DNA from: Aliidiomarina indica
GTDB lineage: Bacteria > Pseudomonadota > Gammaproteobacteria > Enterobacterales > Alteromonadaceae
Reading direction: 5' to 3'
Length of the DNA: 64,000 bases
Assembly (NCBI RefSeq): GCF_015354615.1
Contig: NZ_JACAVQ010000004.1
Location: forward strand, 168,266 to 232,265
Shown here: positions 1-7,940 of the stretch, one piece after another
How positions within the stretch are numbered: position 1 is the stretch's first letter
How the letters are laid out: each line of letters opens with the position of its first letter
Made by a program: the position numbers and the translations under genes
Notes under the pieces: model-generated
Databases searched by the model: none
The model's input: the letters and a program-made list of their open reading frames with translations, nothing else
What the model was told of the DNA's origin: nothing

Positions 1-1
1 A

Positions 2-475
2 CTAGACCAACGGGTGTTAACAAATTACGACCATCCGAGTGCGTTTGAACATGAGTTACTCACCAAGCACCTGCAACAATTGCGCGATGGCAACGCTGTA
101 GATATGCCTCAGTACAGCTATAAAGAGCATACCCGGTTGGAGCAAACCATTCAGGTAACCCCAGCGCGGGTTATTTTAGTTGAGGGAATCCTCCTCTTAT
201 GTGATCCTCGATTACGTGAGCAGTTTGATATTTCAGTATTTATGGATACGCCGTTGGATATCTGTTTGTTGCGCCGCATCAATCGAGATATTGAGCGCCG
301 AGGGCGATCGTTGAGTTCAATTACCGAGCAATATGAGAACTATGTTCGCCCCGCATTTTTTGAATTTATATTTCCGTCGAAGCAGTTTGCGGATCTTGTG
401 GTGACCCGAGGCGGTCAGAATGAGATCGCGATCGATATAATTAAAACAAAGATTCGTCAACTTCTAGCGGAGTAG
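2..475 (+). CDS. udk: Uridine kinase, 3' part (5' end outside window)
   Basis: Phosphorylates uridine and cytidine to UMP and CMP in the cytoplasmic pyrimidine salvage pathway. The frame is open to the left edge, so the P-loop and first roughly 55 residues lie outside the window; about 157 residues remain. Visible family features are the NYDHPSAFE segment, the LVEGILLL strand, the FMDTPLDICLLRRINRDIERRGR segment in the lid region and the PSKQFADLVV segment near the C-terminus. A GTG at 14 is only an internal codon, because upstream codons also match the family (LDQRV). The gene lies 28 bases before a nucleoside transporter, which supports a salvage operon. Certain as to family. Confidence 0.93.
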   Translation, partial: LDQRVLTNYDHPSAFEHELLTKHLQQLRDGNAVDMPQYSYKEHTRLEQTIQVTPARVILVEGILLLCDPRLREQFDISVFMDTPLDICLLRRINRDIERRGRSLSSITEQYENYVRPAFFEFIFPSKQFADLVVTRGGQNEIAIDIIKTKIRQLLAE

Positions 476-503
476 CGGACCCGGGTAAGTTAAGGGATAT
501 ACA

Positions 504-1715
504 ATGATAAGCCTAATCGGCATGGCGTTTCTGCTTGCAGTCGCATTTGCTTTCTCAACAAAACGATCGTCCATTCGTTGGCGCACTGTAGGCCTCGCGT
601 TCGCGCTACAAGCTGGGTTGGGAGCCTTTGTGCTTTACGTTCCTCTTGGCCAAGATTTACTCGGTGGCATCGCTTTCGGGGTGGCGGCCGTAATCGGCTA
701 TGCAGGTGACGGCATTAGTTTCCTATTTGGCGATCTGGGTAACTATTCGCAGGGCTTTATCTTCGCGATTCACGTGCTAAGTGTCATTGTATTCTTCTCC
801 TCCTTAATTTCTGTGTTGTATCACATTGGCATTATGACCCGTGTGATTAACTTAATCGGTGGTGCATTACAGAAATTGCTTGGCACCAGCCGTCCCGAGT
901 CAATGTCTGCCGCGGCAAATATTTTTGTCGGCCAAACGGAAGCGCCATTAGTGGTGCGTCCATTTATTCCTAATATGACCCGCTCAGAGCTTTTCGCCGT
1001 AATGGTAGGCGGACTCGGTTCGATCGCAGGGTCGGTACTGGCCGGTTATGCCGGTTTAGGTATTGAGCTGAAGTATCTCATCGCGGCTTGCTTTATGGCG
1101 GCGCCCGGGGCCTTGTTAATGGCCAAAATTATTGTTCCGGAAACAGAAGAGCCGAATAACATCATCGAGAATGTGCCCACAGAAGAGCGTCGTGCAAATG
1201 TAATTGATGCGGCTGCATCGGGTGCGTCGAGCGGGATGCAGTTAGCCCTGAACGTCGGCGCAATGTTGTTGGCTTTTGTGGCTTTAATTGCCTTAGTCAA
1301 TGGTGTTTTAGGCTTTGTAGGCGGCTTCTTCGGTTACGACGAGCTGACCATGCAAACAATTTTTGGCTTTATTTTCCAGCCGTTAGCTTTCGTTATGGGT
1401 ATTCCATGGGCTGAGGCGCAACAAGCGGGTAGCTTTATAGGTCAAAAGCTCGTCATTAATGAATTTGTTGCTTATCTCGATTTCGCTCAAGTGAAAGATG
1501 AAATGAGTATGCAGAGCCAGGTCATTATTACCTTTATGCTCTGCGGTTTCGCCAATTTCTCGTCCATTGCCATTTTGTTAGGTGGATTAGGTGGGATGGC
1601 CCCGAGCCGACGTAAAGATATTGCAACGATGGGTATGCGGGCGCTGTTAGCTGCTACGCTAGCAAACCTAATGAGTGCTTGTATTGCTGGCTTCTTTTTC
1701 GCGCTGGCAGCTTAG
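504..1715 (+). CDS. nupC: Concentrative nucleoside transporter, NupC/CNT family
   Basis: Inner-membrane symporter that imports nucleosides with protons or sodium. The 403-residue protein has the length usual for bacterial CNT proteins and is hydrophobic throughout. Recognisable parts are the N-terminal helix, the [20 protein letters not shown] segment (about residues 135-154), which belongs to the CNT nucleoside-binding region, and the C-terminal [19 protein letters not shown] stretch. The start at 504 has AAGGGA six bases upstream. It follows the uridine kinase gene closely, so import and phosphorylation of nucleosides are probably coexpressed. The coupling ion and exact substrate range cannot be read from the sequence. 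Confidence 0.93.
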   Translation: MISLIGMAFLLAVAFAFSTKRSSIRWRTVGLAFALQAGLGAFVLYVPLGQDLLGGIAFGVAAVIGYAGDGISFLFGDLGNYSQGFIFAIHVLSVIVFFSSLISVLYHIGIMTRVINLIGGALQKLLGTSRPESMSAAANIFVGQTEAPLVVRPFIPNMTRSELFAVMVGGLGSIAGSVLAGYAGLGIELKYLIAACFMAAPGALLMAKIIVPETEEPNNIIENVPTEERRANVIDAAASGASSGMQLALNVGAMLLAFVALIALVNGVLGFVGGFFGYDELTMQTIFGFIFQPLAFVMGIPWAEAQQAGSFIGQKLVINEFVAYLDFAQVKDEMSMQSQVIITFMLCGFANFSSIAILLGGLGGMAPSRRKDIATMGMRALLAATLANLMSACIAGFFFALAA

Positions 1716-1774
1716 TGATTCAACGGGGTGTGGTCTAAAATCAGATCACGCCTGAAGCAAAGAGGGATGAAGGT

Positions 1775-2446
1775 ATGAAATCGGTGGTTATTGGTTTATT
1801 TGTGCTGATATTTGCCTCAACCATGGGCAGTGCGCAAAGTAGTGAGCTAGACACGGAAAACCCGTTTCGTATGCTCGAGCAGATTGCTGAACGGATGACG
1901 GCCCGTATCGGCGAAGAGCGTTCACGGATTGAAGCGAACCCGAATTATCTACGTACCATTATGGAAGAAGAGCTGCTGCCTTACTCTGATTATCAGTTTG
2001 CAGCTCGTTCTGTGCTGGCGCGTAACTGGCAGCGTTTAAATGAAGATCAGCAAAAAGAATTTGTTGAAGTTTTCCGGGAATATCTGATTACCACTTATGC
2101 ACGCGTGTTTACTCAGTTTGATGAGAGCAAGCACAAACTTAATTTCGCGCGGGGTGGTGATTACGAAGGTCAGCGTCGTGTTGTGGTGCGGGCACAGCTG
2201 GTTGAAGAAGGTGGGCGACCACCGATTCGCCTCGATTTTCACATGCAGCGGCGCAATCCAGAGGCACCTTGGATGGCCTTTGATTTAGTCGCCGAAGGTG
2301 TGTCGATGCTCAATACTCAGCAGGCTGAGATGCAGGCGTCATTAAGACAAAATGGCATTGATGGCACCATTCAATTATTGCGCGAGCGGGCCAGTGTTGA
2401 CATTCGTCTCGATGAAGACCTCGACGTGTCTGACTTTACCAACTAA
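1775..2446 (+). CDS. MlaC/Ttg2D-family periplasmic phospholipid-binding protein, orphan
   Basis: A 223-residue protein with a signal peptide (MKSVVIGLFVLIFASTMGSA). The mature part has the MlaC fold signature: helical N-terminus, ELLPYSDYQFAARSVLARNW around residues 68-87, EFVEVFREYLITTYARVF, then a beta-rich half ending in MAFDLVAEGVSML. MlaC proteins shuttle phospholipids between the outer-membrane MlaA complex and the inner-membrane MlaFEDB transporter. None of those partners is nearby, so this is an orphan copy and may serve another carrier role. The start has AGAGGG and AAGG upstream. Its stop overlaps the convergent gene on the other strand by four bases (CTAA). Family is clear; role is inferred. 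Confidence 0.82.
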   Translation: MKSVVIGLFVLIFASTMGSAQSSELDTENPFRMLEQIAERMTARIGEERSRIEANPNYLRTIMEEELLPYSDYQFAARSVLARNWQRLNEDQQKEFVEVFREYLITTYARVFTQFDESKHKLNFARGGDYEGQRRVVVRAQLVEEGGRPPIRLDFHMQRRNPEAPWMAFDLVAEGVSMLNTQQAEMQASLRQNGIDGTIQLLRERASVDIRLDEDLDVSDFTN

Positions 2447-3414
2447 TCGCCAAACCACATCTCAAGCTCAAAGCCTAATAAGTAACTACCTAAGCGGGGT
2501 TCATTTAACTCACGACGAGGCCAATGAATCCCGCCATAGGTTTCAAGAAAGAGCCAGTCTCGCAACCAGCTTCGACGATGAATAATGCGAAACCCATAGT
2601 CACGGACGGGTACGTCCATTTTGGTTTCTCCGCGCCAGAAAAATTCAACGGCCATCGCGCGCTCGGGGGCATAAATATGGTAGCTCGCGATACTGGAGCG
2701 CCATCGATAGCCGTCAATACGTTCCGCTCGGGTGACATCCATACTAAGTCGATTTAACCACTCTGAGTTCGGGCTGTTTTCCCAATCGAAGCGCTGATTC
2801 GCGCCAAAACCGTCACTATTTCGCCAGAACAAACTACTGCGACTGCGAACTTGGTTGTAATCATTAAATCGATATTGCTTGAGGTACCGTACTTGGGTGT
2901 AGAGGTCGGCGCGCAGTCCGCCGCGAATACCCGCGGATACGGAAAAGCGACTATCTTCACCCCGGCTCGGATCAAAACCTAAGCCGACAATCCATTCTTC
3001 ATTTCCAGTTTCACGGCGAATAACAGAGCCTTGGCGATGCGTATCCTCACCCGTAACAAAGTCGTCAAAATCAACCCGACCGACAATCGCGGAAAAGCGT
3101 TCTTCGGTATTTGGAAGGGTAAACTGGGCGCGAAAACTTGAGCGTACTTTCCAGCCCTCATATTCGCTCCACTCGGGGCCTACTGAGAGGCGTCCGCGGG
3201 AGCCAGGGGCATCGTCGAAGGAGCGAGAATCGCCGAAGAATTGATCGAACCAACGTGCGGTTGCGTCAACAGAATCCTCAACCCCATCCTGAATAGTATC
3301 GAGCCAGCCAAGGTCTAACTGCCGTTCCGGCGCGTCGTCTTCTTCTGGTTCTTCAGCGACTGAGAGGGGGGTTAGCAAGTAGCCTAAAATCACCAAAAAA
3401 GTGAGGCTTCGCAT
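2443..3414 (-). CDS. Exported outer-membrane beta-barrel-like protein of unknown function
   Basis: I do not recognise a named family. The preferred start gives a signal peptide MRSLTFLVILGYLLTPLSVA followed by an acidic segment rich in E and D, a region with the WLDTIQDGVEDSVDATARWFDQFFGDSR motif, and then about 220 residues of alternating aromatic and polar residues with many R, W, Y and F, typical of antiparallel outer-membrane strands. The C-terminus ends in LGFELEMWFGD. A longer frame begins at 3459 but would bury the signal peptide behind 15 charged residues. About 323 residues. It converges on the MlaC-like gene with a four-base overlap. A link to lipid transport would be only a guess. 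Confidence 0.72.
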   Translation of the reverse strand: MRSLTFLVILGYLLTPLSVAEEPEEDDAPERQLDLGWLDTIQDGVEDSVDATARWFDQFFGDSRSFDDAPGSRGRLSVGPEWSEYEGWKVRSSFRAQFTLPNTEERFSAIVGRVDFDDFVTGEDTHRQGSVIRRETGNEEWIVGLGFDPSRGEDSRFSVSAGIRGGLRADLYTQVRYLKQYRFNDYNQVRSRSSLFWRNSDGFGANQRFDWENSPNSEWLNRLSMDVTRAERIDGYRWRSSIASYHIYAPERAMAVEFFWRGETKMDVPVRDYGFRIIHRRSWLRDWLFLETYGGIHWPRRELNEPRLGSYLLGFELEMWFGD

Positions 3415-3559
3415 ACAACGCGAGCGTGCTTTATCTGTGACGTAGGCATTCCGGTGCATAGTGCTCTCCCAGCAAATTTTCTCACTCAGATTGCATGATC
3501 ATAGCTGAAACGTCCAGATAAGGTTAATCGAATTTTGTGTAAACACAGGCAGGGGTGAC

Positions 3560-3575
3560 GCATGGTATACTACGG
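3560..3575 (+). promoter_or_regulatory. Probable -10 region for gor
   Basis: A good -10 hexamer TATACT lies about 55 bases upstream of the glutathione reductase start. The -35 match is weak (ACACAG at 17-base spacing), so an activator may help. No OxyR site could be recognised with confidence. Confidence 0.4.
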
Positions 3576-3624
3576 GCGTTTATCAAATCATGACTAACGT
3601 GAAGCAAATAATGAGCGAGGGAAC

Positions 3625-4980
3625 ATGAGCAGACATTACGATTACCTGAGTATTGGTGCAGGCAGCGGTGGCATTGCATCGGCGAATCGAGCCGCTATGC
3701 GAGGCGCCAAAGCAGCAGTCATTGAGGCCAAAAAGGTCGGAGGTACGTGCGTTAATGTCGGTTGTGTTCCGAAAAAAGTGATGTGGTATGGCGCTCACAT
3801 CGCCGAGGCGATCAAATATAGCGAAGCGTATGGATTTCAACTCGAACAAAAAGGCTTTGATTGGGCAACATTGGTAAAGAATCGAGAAGCCTATATTGAA
3901 CGAATTCACGGAGCCTACCATCGCGGTTTTGCTGGGAACGGTGTTGAGTTTATCGAAGGCTATGCGCGATTTGTCGGGCCGAACGAGGTGGAAGTCAATG
4001 GGGAGCGCATTAGTGCCGACCACATCACCATCGCCGTGGGTGGACGCCCAACCATTCCTGCTATATCAGGGGCTGAGCACGGAATAGATTCCGACGGCTT
4101 TTTTGCCTTAACTCACCAGCCAAAGAAGGCCGTGGTTGTGGGCGCTGGCTATATCGCTGTTGAGATTGCCGGGGTATTAAACGCGCTAGGAACGGAAACA
4201 CATCTACTGGTGCGTCATGATCGTCCACTGCGGGGCTTTGATCGTGACATTATTGATACATTGTGTGATTTGGCTTTGCGCCACGGACCGACCTTGCATC
4301 AGTATTCTGAAGTGAAATCTGTGGTTAAGGAAAGTGATGGTTCGCTAACAATTACCACCTTGAGTGACGAAACGATTCGCGATGTGGATTGTTTGGTGTG
4401 GGCTATTGGTCGTGAACCTGCCACCGACGGCATCGGCTTGGACGTTGCTGGCGTGGAAACCGATGATGCGGGTCATGTCCGCACAGACGCTTATCAAAAT
4501 ACCAATGTGCAAGGCATTTACGCAGTGGGCGATATTACCGGTGAGGCGCAACTCACTCCAGTCGCCATCAAAGCGGGCCGTTTATTAGCGGAGCGTCTTT
4601 TCAATAAAGATATGCCCGACGCTCACATGGATTACAGCTTAATTCCTACGATTGTGTTTAGTCACCCGCCTATTGGCACCGTTGGCTTGACCGAAGTAGA
4701 AGCGGTGGAAAGCTATGGCGAAGATCAAGTGAAAGTGTATAAATCCGGCTTTGCTGCCATGTACAACGCGATTACTCCGTACCGTGAACTCAGCCATTTT
4801 AAATTGATATGCGCAGGAGAGAACGAGAAAGTAGTTGGCTTGCATGGCATTGGCGAGGGCATGGATGAAATATTGCAAGGATTCGCTGTGGCTATGAAAA
4901 TGGGCGCAACGAAAGCGGATTTCGATGCCACGGTAGCGCTCCACCCGACGAGCGCAGAAGAATTTGTTACCTTACGCTAA
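3625..4980 (+). CDS. gor: Glutathione-disulfide reductase
   Basis: Flavoprotein that reduces oxidised glutathione with NADPH in the cytoplasm. The 451 residues match the length of the E. coli enzyme. Visible are the FAD-binding [10 protein letters not shown] near residue 11, the redox-active disulfide TCVNVGC with Cys42 and Cys47, the NADPH-binding [13 protein letters not shown] near residue 172, the second FAD motif YAVGDITG near residue 297, and the C-terminal [10 protein letters not shown] that supplies the catalytic His. RBS GAGG precedes the start. The gene is monocistronic: a promoter-like TATACT lies upstream and a strong hairpin follows. Confidence 0.96.
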   Translation: MSRHYDYLSIGAGSGGIASANRAAMRGAKAAVIEAKKVGGTCVNVGCVPKKVMWYGAHIAEAIKYSEAYGFQLEQKGFDWATLVKNREAYIERIHGAYHRGFAGNGVEFIEGYARFVGPNEVEVNGERISADHITIAVGGRPTIPAISGAEHGIDSDGFFALTHQPKKAVVVGAGYIAVEIAGVLNALGTETHLLVRHDRPLRGFDRDIIDTLCDLALRHGPTLHQYSEVKSVVKESDGSLTITTLSDETIRDVDCLVWAIGREPATDGIGLDVAGVETDDAGHVRTDAYQNTNVQGIYAVGDITGEAQLTPVAIKAGRLLAERLFNKDMPDAHMDYSLIPTIVFSHPPIGTVGLTEVEAVESYGEDQVKVYKSGFAAMYNAITPYRELSHFKLICAGENEKVVGLHGIGEGMDEILQGFAVAMKMGATKADFDATVALHPTSAEEFVTLR

Positions 4981-4999
4981 ACCTTACGCCCCGCAGAAA

Positions 5000-5031
5000 A
5001 GAACCCAGTGGCGTCCGCCGCTGGGTTCTCA
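5000..5031. terminator. Bidirectional terminator between gor and the cupin gene
   Basis: AGAACCCAG pairs with CTGGGTTCT around a GC-rich inner stem, giving a hairpin of about 13 pairs. It lies in the gap between two convergent genes. The T-rich tail is poor on both sides. Confidence 0.6.
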
Positions 5032-5041
5032 CACGTCCCTG

Positions 5042-5536
5042 CTATTGCCGAGTTCTCGGGTCGTCGCCTGCATGGATATAATGAATTAACCAAGGCCCCT
5101 GAGACGTTAATTGAATGATCGTCTGCCCTTCTGCAATGGCATAGTGGCGCATTTCGGGAGGCATAGAGATATAGGATCCCGCGGTAAACGCGTGCGTTGA
5201 TTCAGTATCAATAGTGTCTCCTTGACCTAACTTAAAGGTGCCCGACAGCACGGTAACTCGCTCCACGTTTGGGTGCCAGTGTGGGGCGATAATAAAGCCA
5301 TCGGGTAGCTTCAAGCGCATTGTAAATATGCCTGTTTGCGATGGGTCACCTTCGAGTACGGCGTATTTAGCACCTTGTTCTAACGATGCCGGTCCCTCTA
5401 GCCATTGAACAGATTCCGTTGTAAATGTGATGTGATGTTGCGCATCGTTACCGCTATTTTCATGGTGGTCGTTTGCATAACTCGTGAACGCCAACATGAG
5501 TAGGGCAATCGCAACTGAGCTTATGCTAGGTTTCAT
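5042..5536 (-). CDS. Exported single-domain cupin protein
   Basis: A 164-residue protein with a signal peptide (MKPSISSVAIALLMLAFTSYAND) and one cupin barrel. The first cupin motif appears as PHWHPNVERVTVLSGTF (about residues 86-102), giving HWH and E as likely metal ligands, and the second as MPPEMRHYA (about 127-135), giving the last His. A His-rich linker (HHENSGNDAQHH) follows the signal peptide. Such exported cupins are common in marine proteobacteria but their substrates are mostly unknown, and no enzyme activity is claimed. RBS GGAG is eight bases upstream. It lies alone on the minus strand between gor and the acetyltransferase gene. Confidence 0.8.
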   Translation of the reverse strand: MKPSISSVAIALLMLAFTSYANDHHENSGNDAQHHITFTTESVQWLEGPASLEQGAKYAVLEGDPSQTGIFTMRLKLPDGFIIAPHWHPNVERVTVLSGTFKLGQGDTIDTESTHAFTAGSYISMPPEMRHYAIAEGQTIIQLTSQGPWLIHYIHAGDDPRTRQ

Positions 5537-5739
5537 GCTTGTTTCTCCACTGTGTTTTGAACACGCAGGACATGTGTATTCCCTGTTGCAAAACAGCCTG
5601 TTTGAAACTACGCAGGATCTAAAATTTAGTTATACAAACCGCTTGCCGCAAGGTGAATACGGGGAATTTGCATTTCACTCGTGCGCCCTTATTCGGTTAG
5701 ACTGGTGATAATCCCACGAGCTATTCAAGGAAAATTCAC

Positions 5740-6372
5740 ATGGCAACGAAAACCAAAATAGAGGTGGTGGGATGGGAGCGTGAACAGCACTTTGCCTTTT
5801 TTAATGCTTTTGAAGAACCCTTTTTTGGGCTCACAGCGGAGGTTGAGTGCACCGGGCTATATATCAGTGCCAAACAGAAAAAGCAGTCATTTTATCTGCG
5901 CTATTTACATGCAGTGATGACGGTGGTGAATGCCATTGATGCGTTTAAACTTAGAATTGAGGACGGAGATGTTTATCGATATGAGCGCATTGATGTCAGT
6001 GCCACGGTATTGCGCAGCAACCATACCTTTGGCTTCTCATATATTCCTTACCATGAACACTTCGAACAATTCGCAGAGGCAGCTAAACGGGAGATTGAGC
6101 GAGTTCGTACTAGTGAGGCGTTACTTCCATCGAATGGCACGGATAACGTCGTGCACTTCTCCGCTATACCTTGGGTGAAGTTTACTAGCCTGTCTCACGC
6201 CCGCCCGTTTTCACGACTCGACAGCTGTCCGAAAATTAGTGTGGGTAAGTTATTTAAACGAGATGGTCGTTGGTTTCTGCCGGTGGCACTGCATGCGCAT
6301 CATGCGTTAGCGGATGGATATCATGCGGGGCAGTTTTTTCAGCGCTTAGAAGCGTTACTCTCGGCAGCATAA
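5740..6372 (+). CDS. Chloramphenicol acetyltransferase-like protein (CatA family)
   Basis: A 210-residue protein matching the CatA-type fold. The key signature is HHALADG near residues 189-195, with the catalytic His and structural Asp of the HHxxxDG motif. The conserved SAIPWVKFTSLSH segment (about 139-151) corresponds to the family's SxxPWxxFT motif, and ISVGKLF to the strand before the active site. Length fits a CAT subunit. RBS AAGGA lies seven bases upstream of the start. The gene is chromosomal, with no integrase or resistance partner nearby, so it may be a housekeeping O-acetyltransferase with another substrate. Activity on chloramphenicol is possible but unproven. Confidence 0.85.
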   Translation: MATKTKIEVVGWEREQHFAFFNAFEEPFFGLTAEVECTGLYISAKQKKQSFYLRYLHAVMTVVNAIDAFKLRIEDGDVYRYERIDVSATVLRSNHTFGFSYIPYHEHFEQFAEAAKREIERVRTSEALLPSNGTDNVVHFSAIPWVKFTSLSHARPFSRLDSCPKISVGKLFKRDGRWFLPVALHAHHALADGYHAGQFFQRLEALLSAA

Positions 6373-6373
6373 C

Positions 6374-6405
6374 AAAAACGTCCTTCGAAAAGGACGTTTT
6401 TGTTT
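6374..6405. terminator. Bidirectional intrinsic terminator
   Basis: Perfect 12-pair stem AAAAACGTCCTT / AAGGACGTTTTT around a CGAA loop, with A and T tracts on both sides. It ends the acetyltransferase gene (+) and the yebC-like gene (-). Confidence 0.9.
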
Positions 6406-6412
6406 GGTCAAC

Positions 6413-7138
6413 TTATTCCGGCAGGATGGCGTTGTGGAAGACGCGCTGAACGTCGTCACAATCTTCTAGCATATCCAACAATCGCGTCATCATCGGCATA
6501 TCGTCGGCGCTGATTTCCATCGTGGTTTGTGGGATGAACTGAATCTCTTGCACCTCAAACTCTAATTCTTGGCCAAAGGCTTCGGTTAACGCATGTTGCG
6601 TTTTTGCGTATTCGGTATGTGGCGCGAAGACAGTGATCAGCCCATTCTCAGACTCGACATCAGTGACATCGACGTCGGCTTCCATTAAGGCTTCAAGTAC
6701 CGCGTCTTCATCGTCTCCGGCAAAACTAAAAATCGCACAGTGATCGAACATATGTGCAACCGAGCCAGGGGCACCTAGTTTGCATTTACTTTTTGTAAAG
6801 CAGTTGCGTACTTCGCCGATGGTACGATTCGGATTGTCGGTTAAGCACTCTACAAGCACCATGCAGTTGCCGGGGCCAAAGCCCTCATAACGGGCCGTGG
6901 AGTAATCCTCGCCGCCCACACCACTGGCTTTATCAAGGGCATTTTGAATGACATGTGCAGGCACTTGGTCTTTGCGCGCGCTATCGATAAGTCCACGTAA
7001 AGAAAGATTCGCGCCAGGGTCGGTGCCTCCTTGCTTGGCAACAACATAAATTTGCCGACCATATTTGCTATAAATCTTACTTTTTGTGGCGGCGGTTTTT
7101 GCGATCGATTCTTTACGGTTTTGATAAGCGCGACCCAT
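6413..7138 (-). CDS. YebC/PmpR family protein, YeeN-type
   Basis: Cytoplasmic protein of the YebC/TACO1 family, 241 residues, the usual length. The start [31 protein letters not shown] matches the YeeN branch rather than the classical YebC branch, which begins with MAGHSKW. Further signatures are [36 protein letters not shown] and the acidic C-terminus [13 protein letters not shown]. Members were first described as transcription regulators; related proteins act in translation of proline-rich stretches. Which of these applies to the YeeN branch is not settled, so no target is proposed. The gene is divergent from the ykgJ-like gene. Confidence 0.9.
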   Translation of the reverse strand: MGRAYQNRKESIAKTAATKSKIYSKYGRQIYVVAKQGGTDPGANLSLRGLIDSARKDQVPAHVIQNALDKASGVGGEDYSTARYEGFGPGNCMVLVECLTDNPNRTIGEVRNCFTKSKCKLGAPGSVAHMFDHCAIFSFAGDDEDAVLEALMEADVDVTDVESENGLITVFAPHTEYAKTQHALTEAFGQELEFEVQEIQFIPQTTMEISADDMPMMTRLLDMLEDCDDVQRVFHNAILPE

Positions 7139-7233
7139 AATTTCGATTCCATGTCATCTAAGATTGAGAGTAGATGCAGGATTTTACCCGTGCGCGCGAA
7201 AGATTCCTACGGTTTCTATAAAATTACTTCTCA

Positions 7234-7257
7234 AACCAATATTGGTTAAATTATAAT
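7234..7257 (+). promoter_or_regulatory. Perfect 14-base palindrome next to a TATAAT box
   Basis: AACCAATATTGGTT (7234-7247) is a perfect palindrome, and TATAAT begins five bases after it (7252-7257). It lies in the gap between the divergent yebC-like and ykgJ-like genes. The placement in the spacer of a rightward promoter fits a repressor operator, but no known operator is recognised. Confidence 0.45.
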
Positions 7258-7361
7258 CCGCCAACTTCAACGCCACAGCCTTGTGGCAGCTTGATGTTCA
7301 ATGGGGTCTTCTTAAGTTCCGTACTGACCGATTCGGTCGTCGTTGAGTGTTGAGTAATTGC

Positions 7362-7709
7362 ATGACTACGTTTAATCCATGTGTAACGTGCGGCGCCTGC
7401 TGCGCAAGTTTTCGGGTGTCTTTTTATTGGGCAGAAGGAGATGATGCACCAGCGGGTTTCGTGCCCCATGAACTCACAGAGCAGGTGAATTCATTCTACC
7501 GGTGTATGCAGGGCACCAATAGTCCGACGCCCCGATGCGTCGCACTCGAGGGTACGATTGGCGAGTCTGTTGGATGCCGGATCTATCATAATCGACCGAC
7601 CCCTTGTCGGGAGTTTGATGCAAGTATTGATCACTCAAACTTGCGCTGCGACCAAGCGCGGGCAAGATTTGGCATGTTACCGATAATTCAAGTGCAGGAA
7701 GTGGCATAA
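7362..7709 (+). CDS. YkgJ family cysteine-cluster protein
   Basis: A 115-residue protein with the cysteine pattern CVTCGACC near the N-terminus, then single Cys at RCMQG, RCVAL and GCRIY, and CREF and LRCDQAR near the C-terminus. This is the Fe-S or zinc cluster family PF03692 (YkgJ/FliB-like). The chosen ATG is the natural first residue (MTTFNPCV); a GTG at 7347 would add five residues. A leader of about 90 bases follows the TATAAT at 7252 and contains a short GCCACA/TGTGGC hairpin near 7275. The protein is cytoplasmic by absence of a signal. Its reaction is not known to me. Confidence 0.85.
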   Translation: MTTFNPCVTCGACCASFRVSFYWAEGDDAPAGFVPHELTEQVNSFYRCMQGTNSPTPRCVALEGTIGESVGCRIYHNRPTPCREFDASIDHSNLRCDQARARFGMLPIIQVQEVA

Positions 7710-7940
7710 TAGGCAGAAACTCGCGCTTTTTACTGTTGTGATAATTCATTACTGCTAGTATGATTTTTGTTCATCCGAGAAACTGTGCTGTTAGTCGTAA
7801 ACTGAGGGGATTCCCCTTGTTGTCCGACCAGTATGTTTGTAGGCTAGACTGATCATTTTTCGCATTTTGAAGCAACGGACACTGTCCATGTTGCCCAGAT
7901 AGGGACGGATAGCCCGTTGTACATATATAGCCCACACCTT

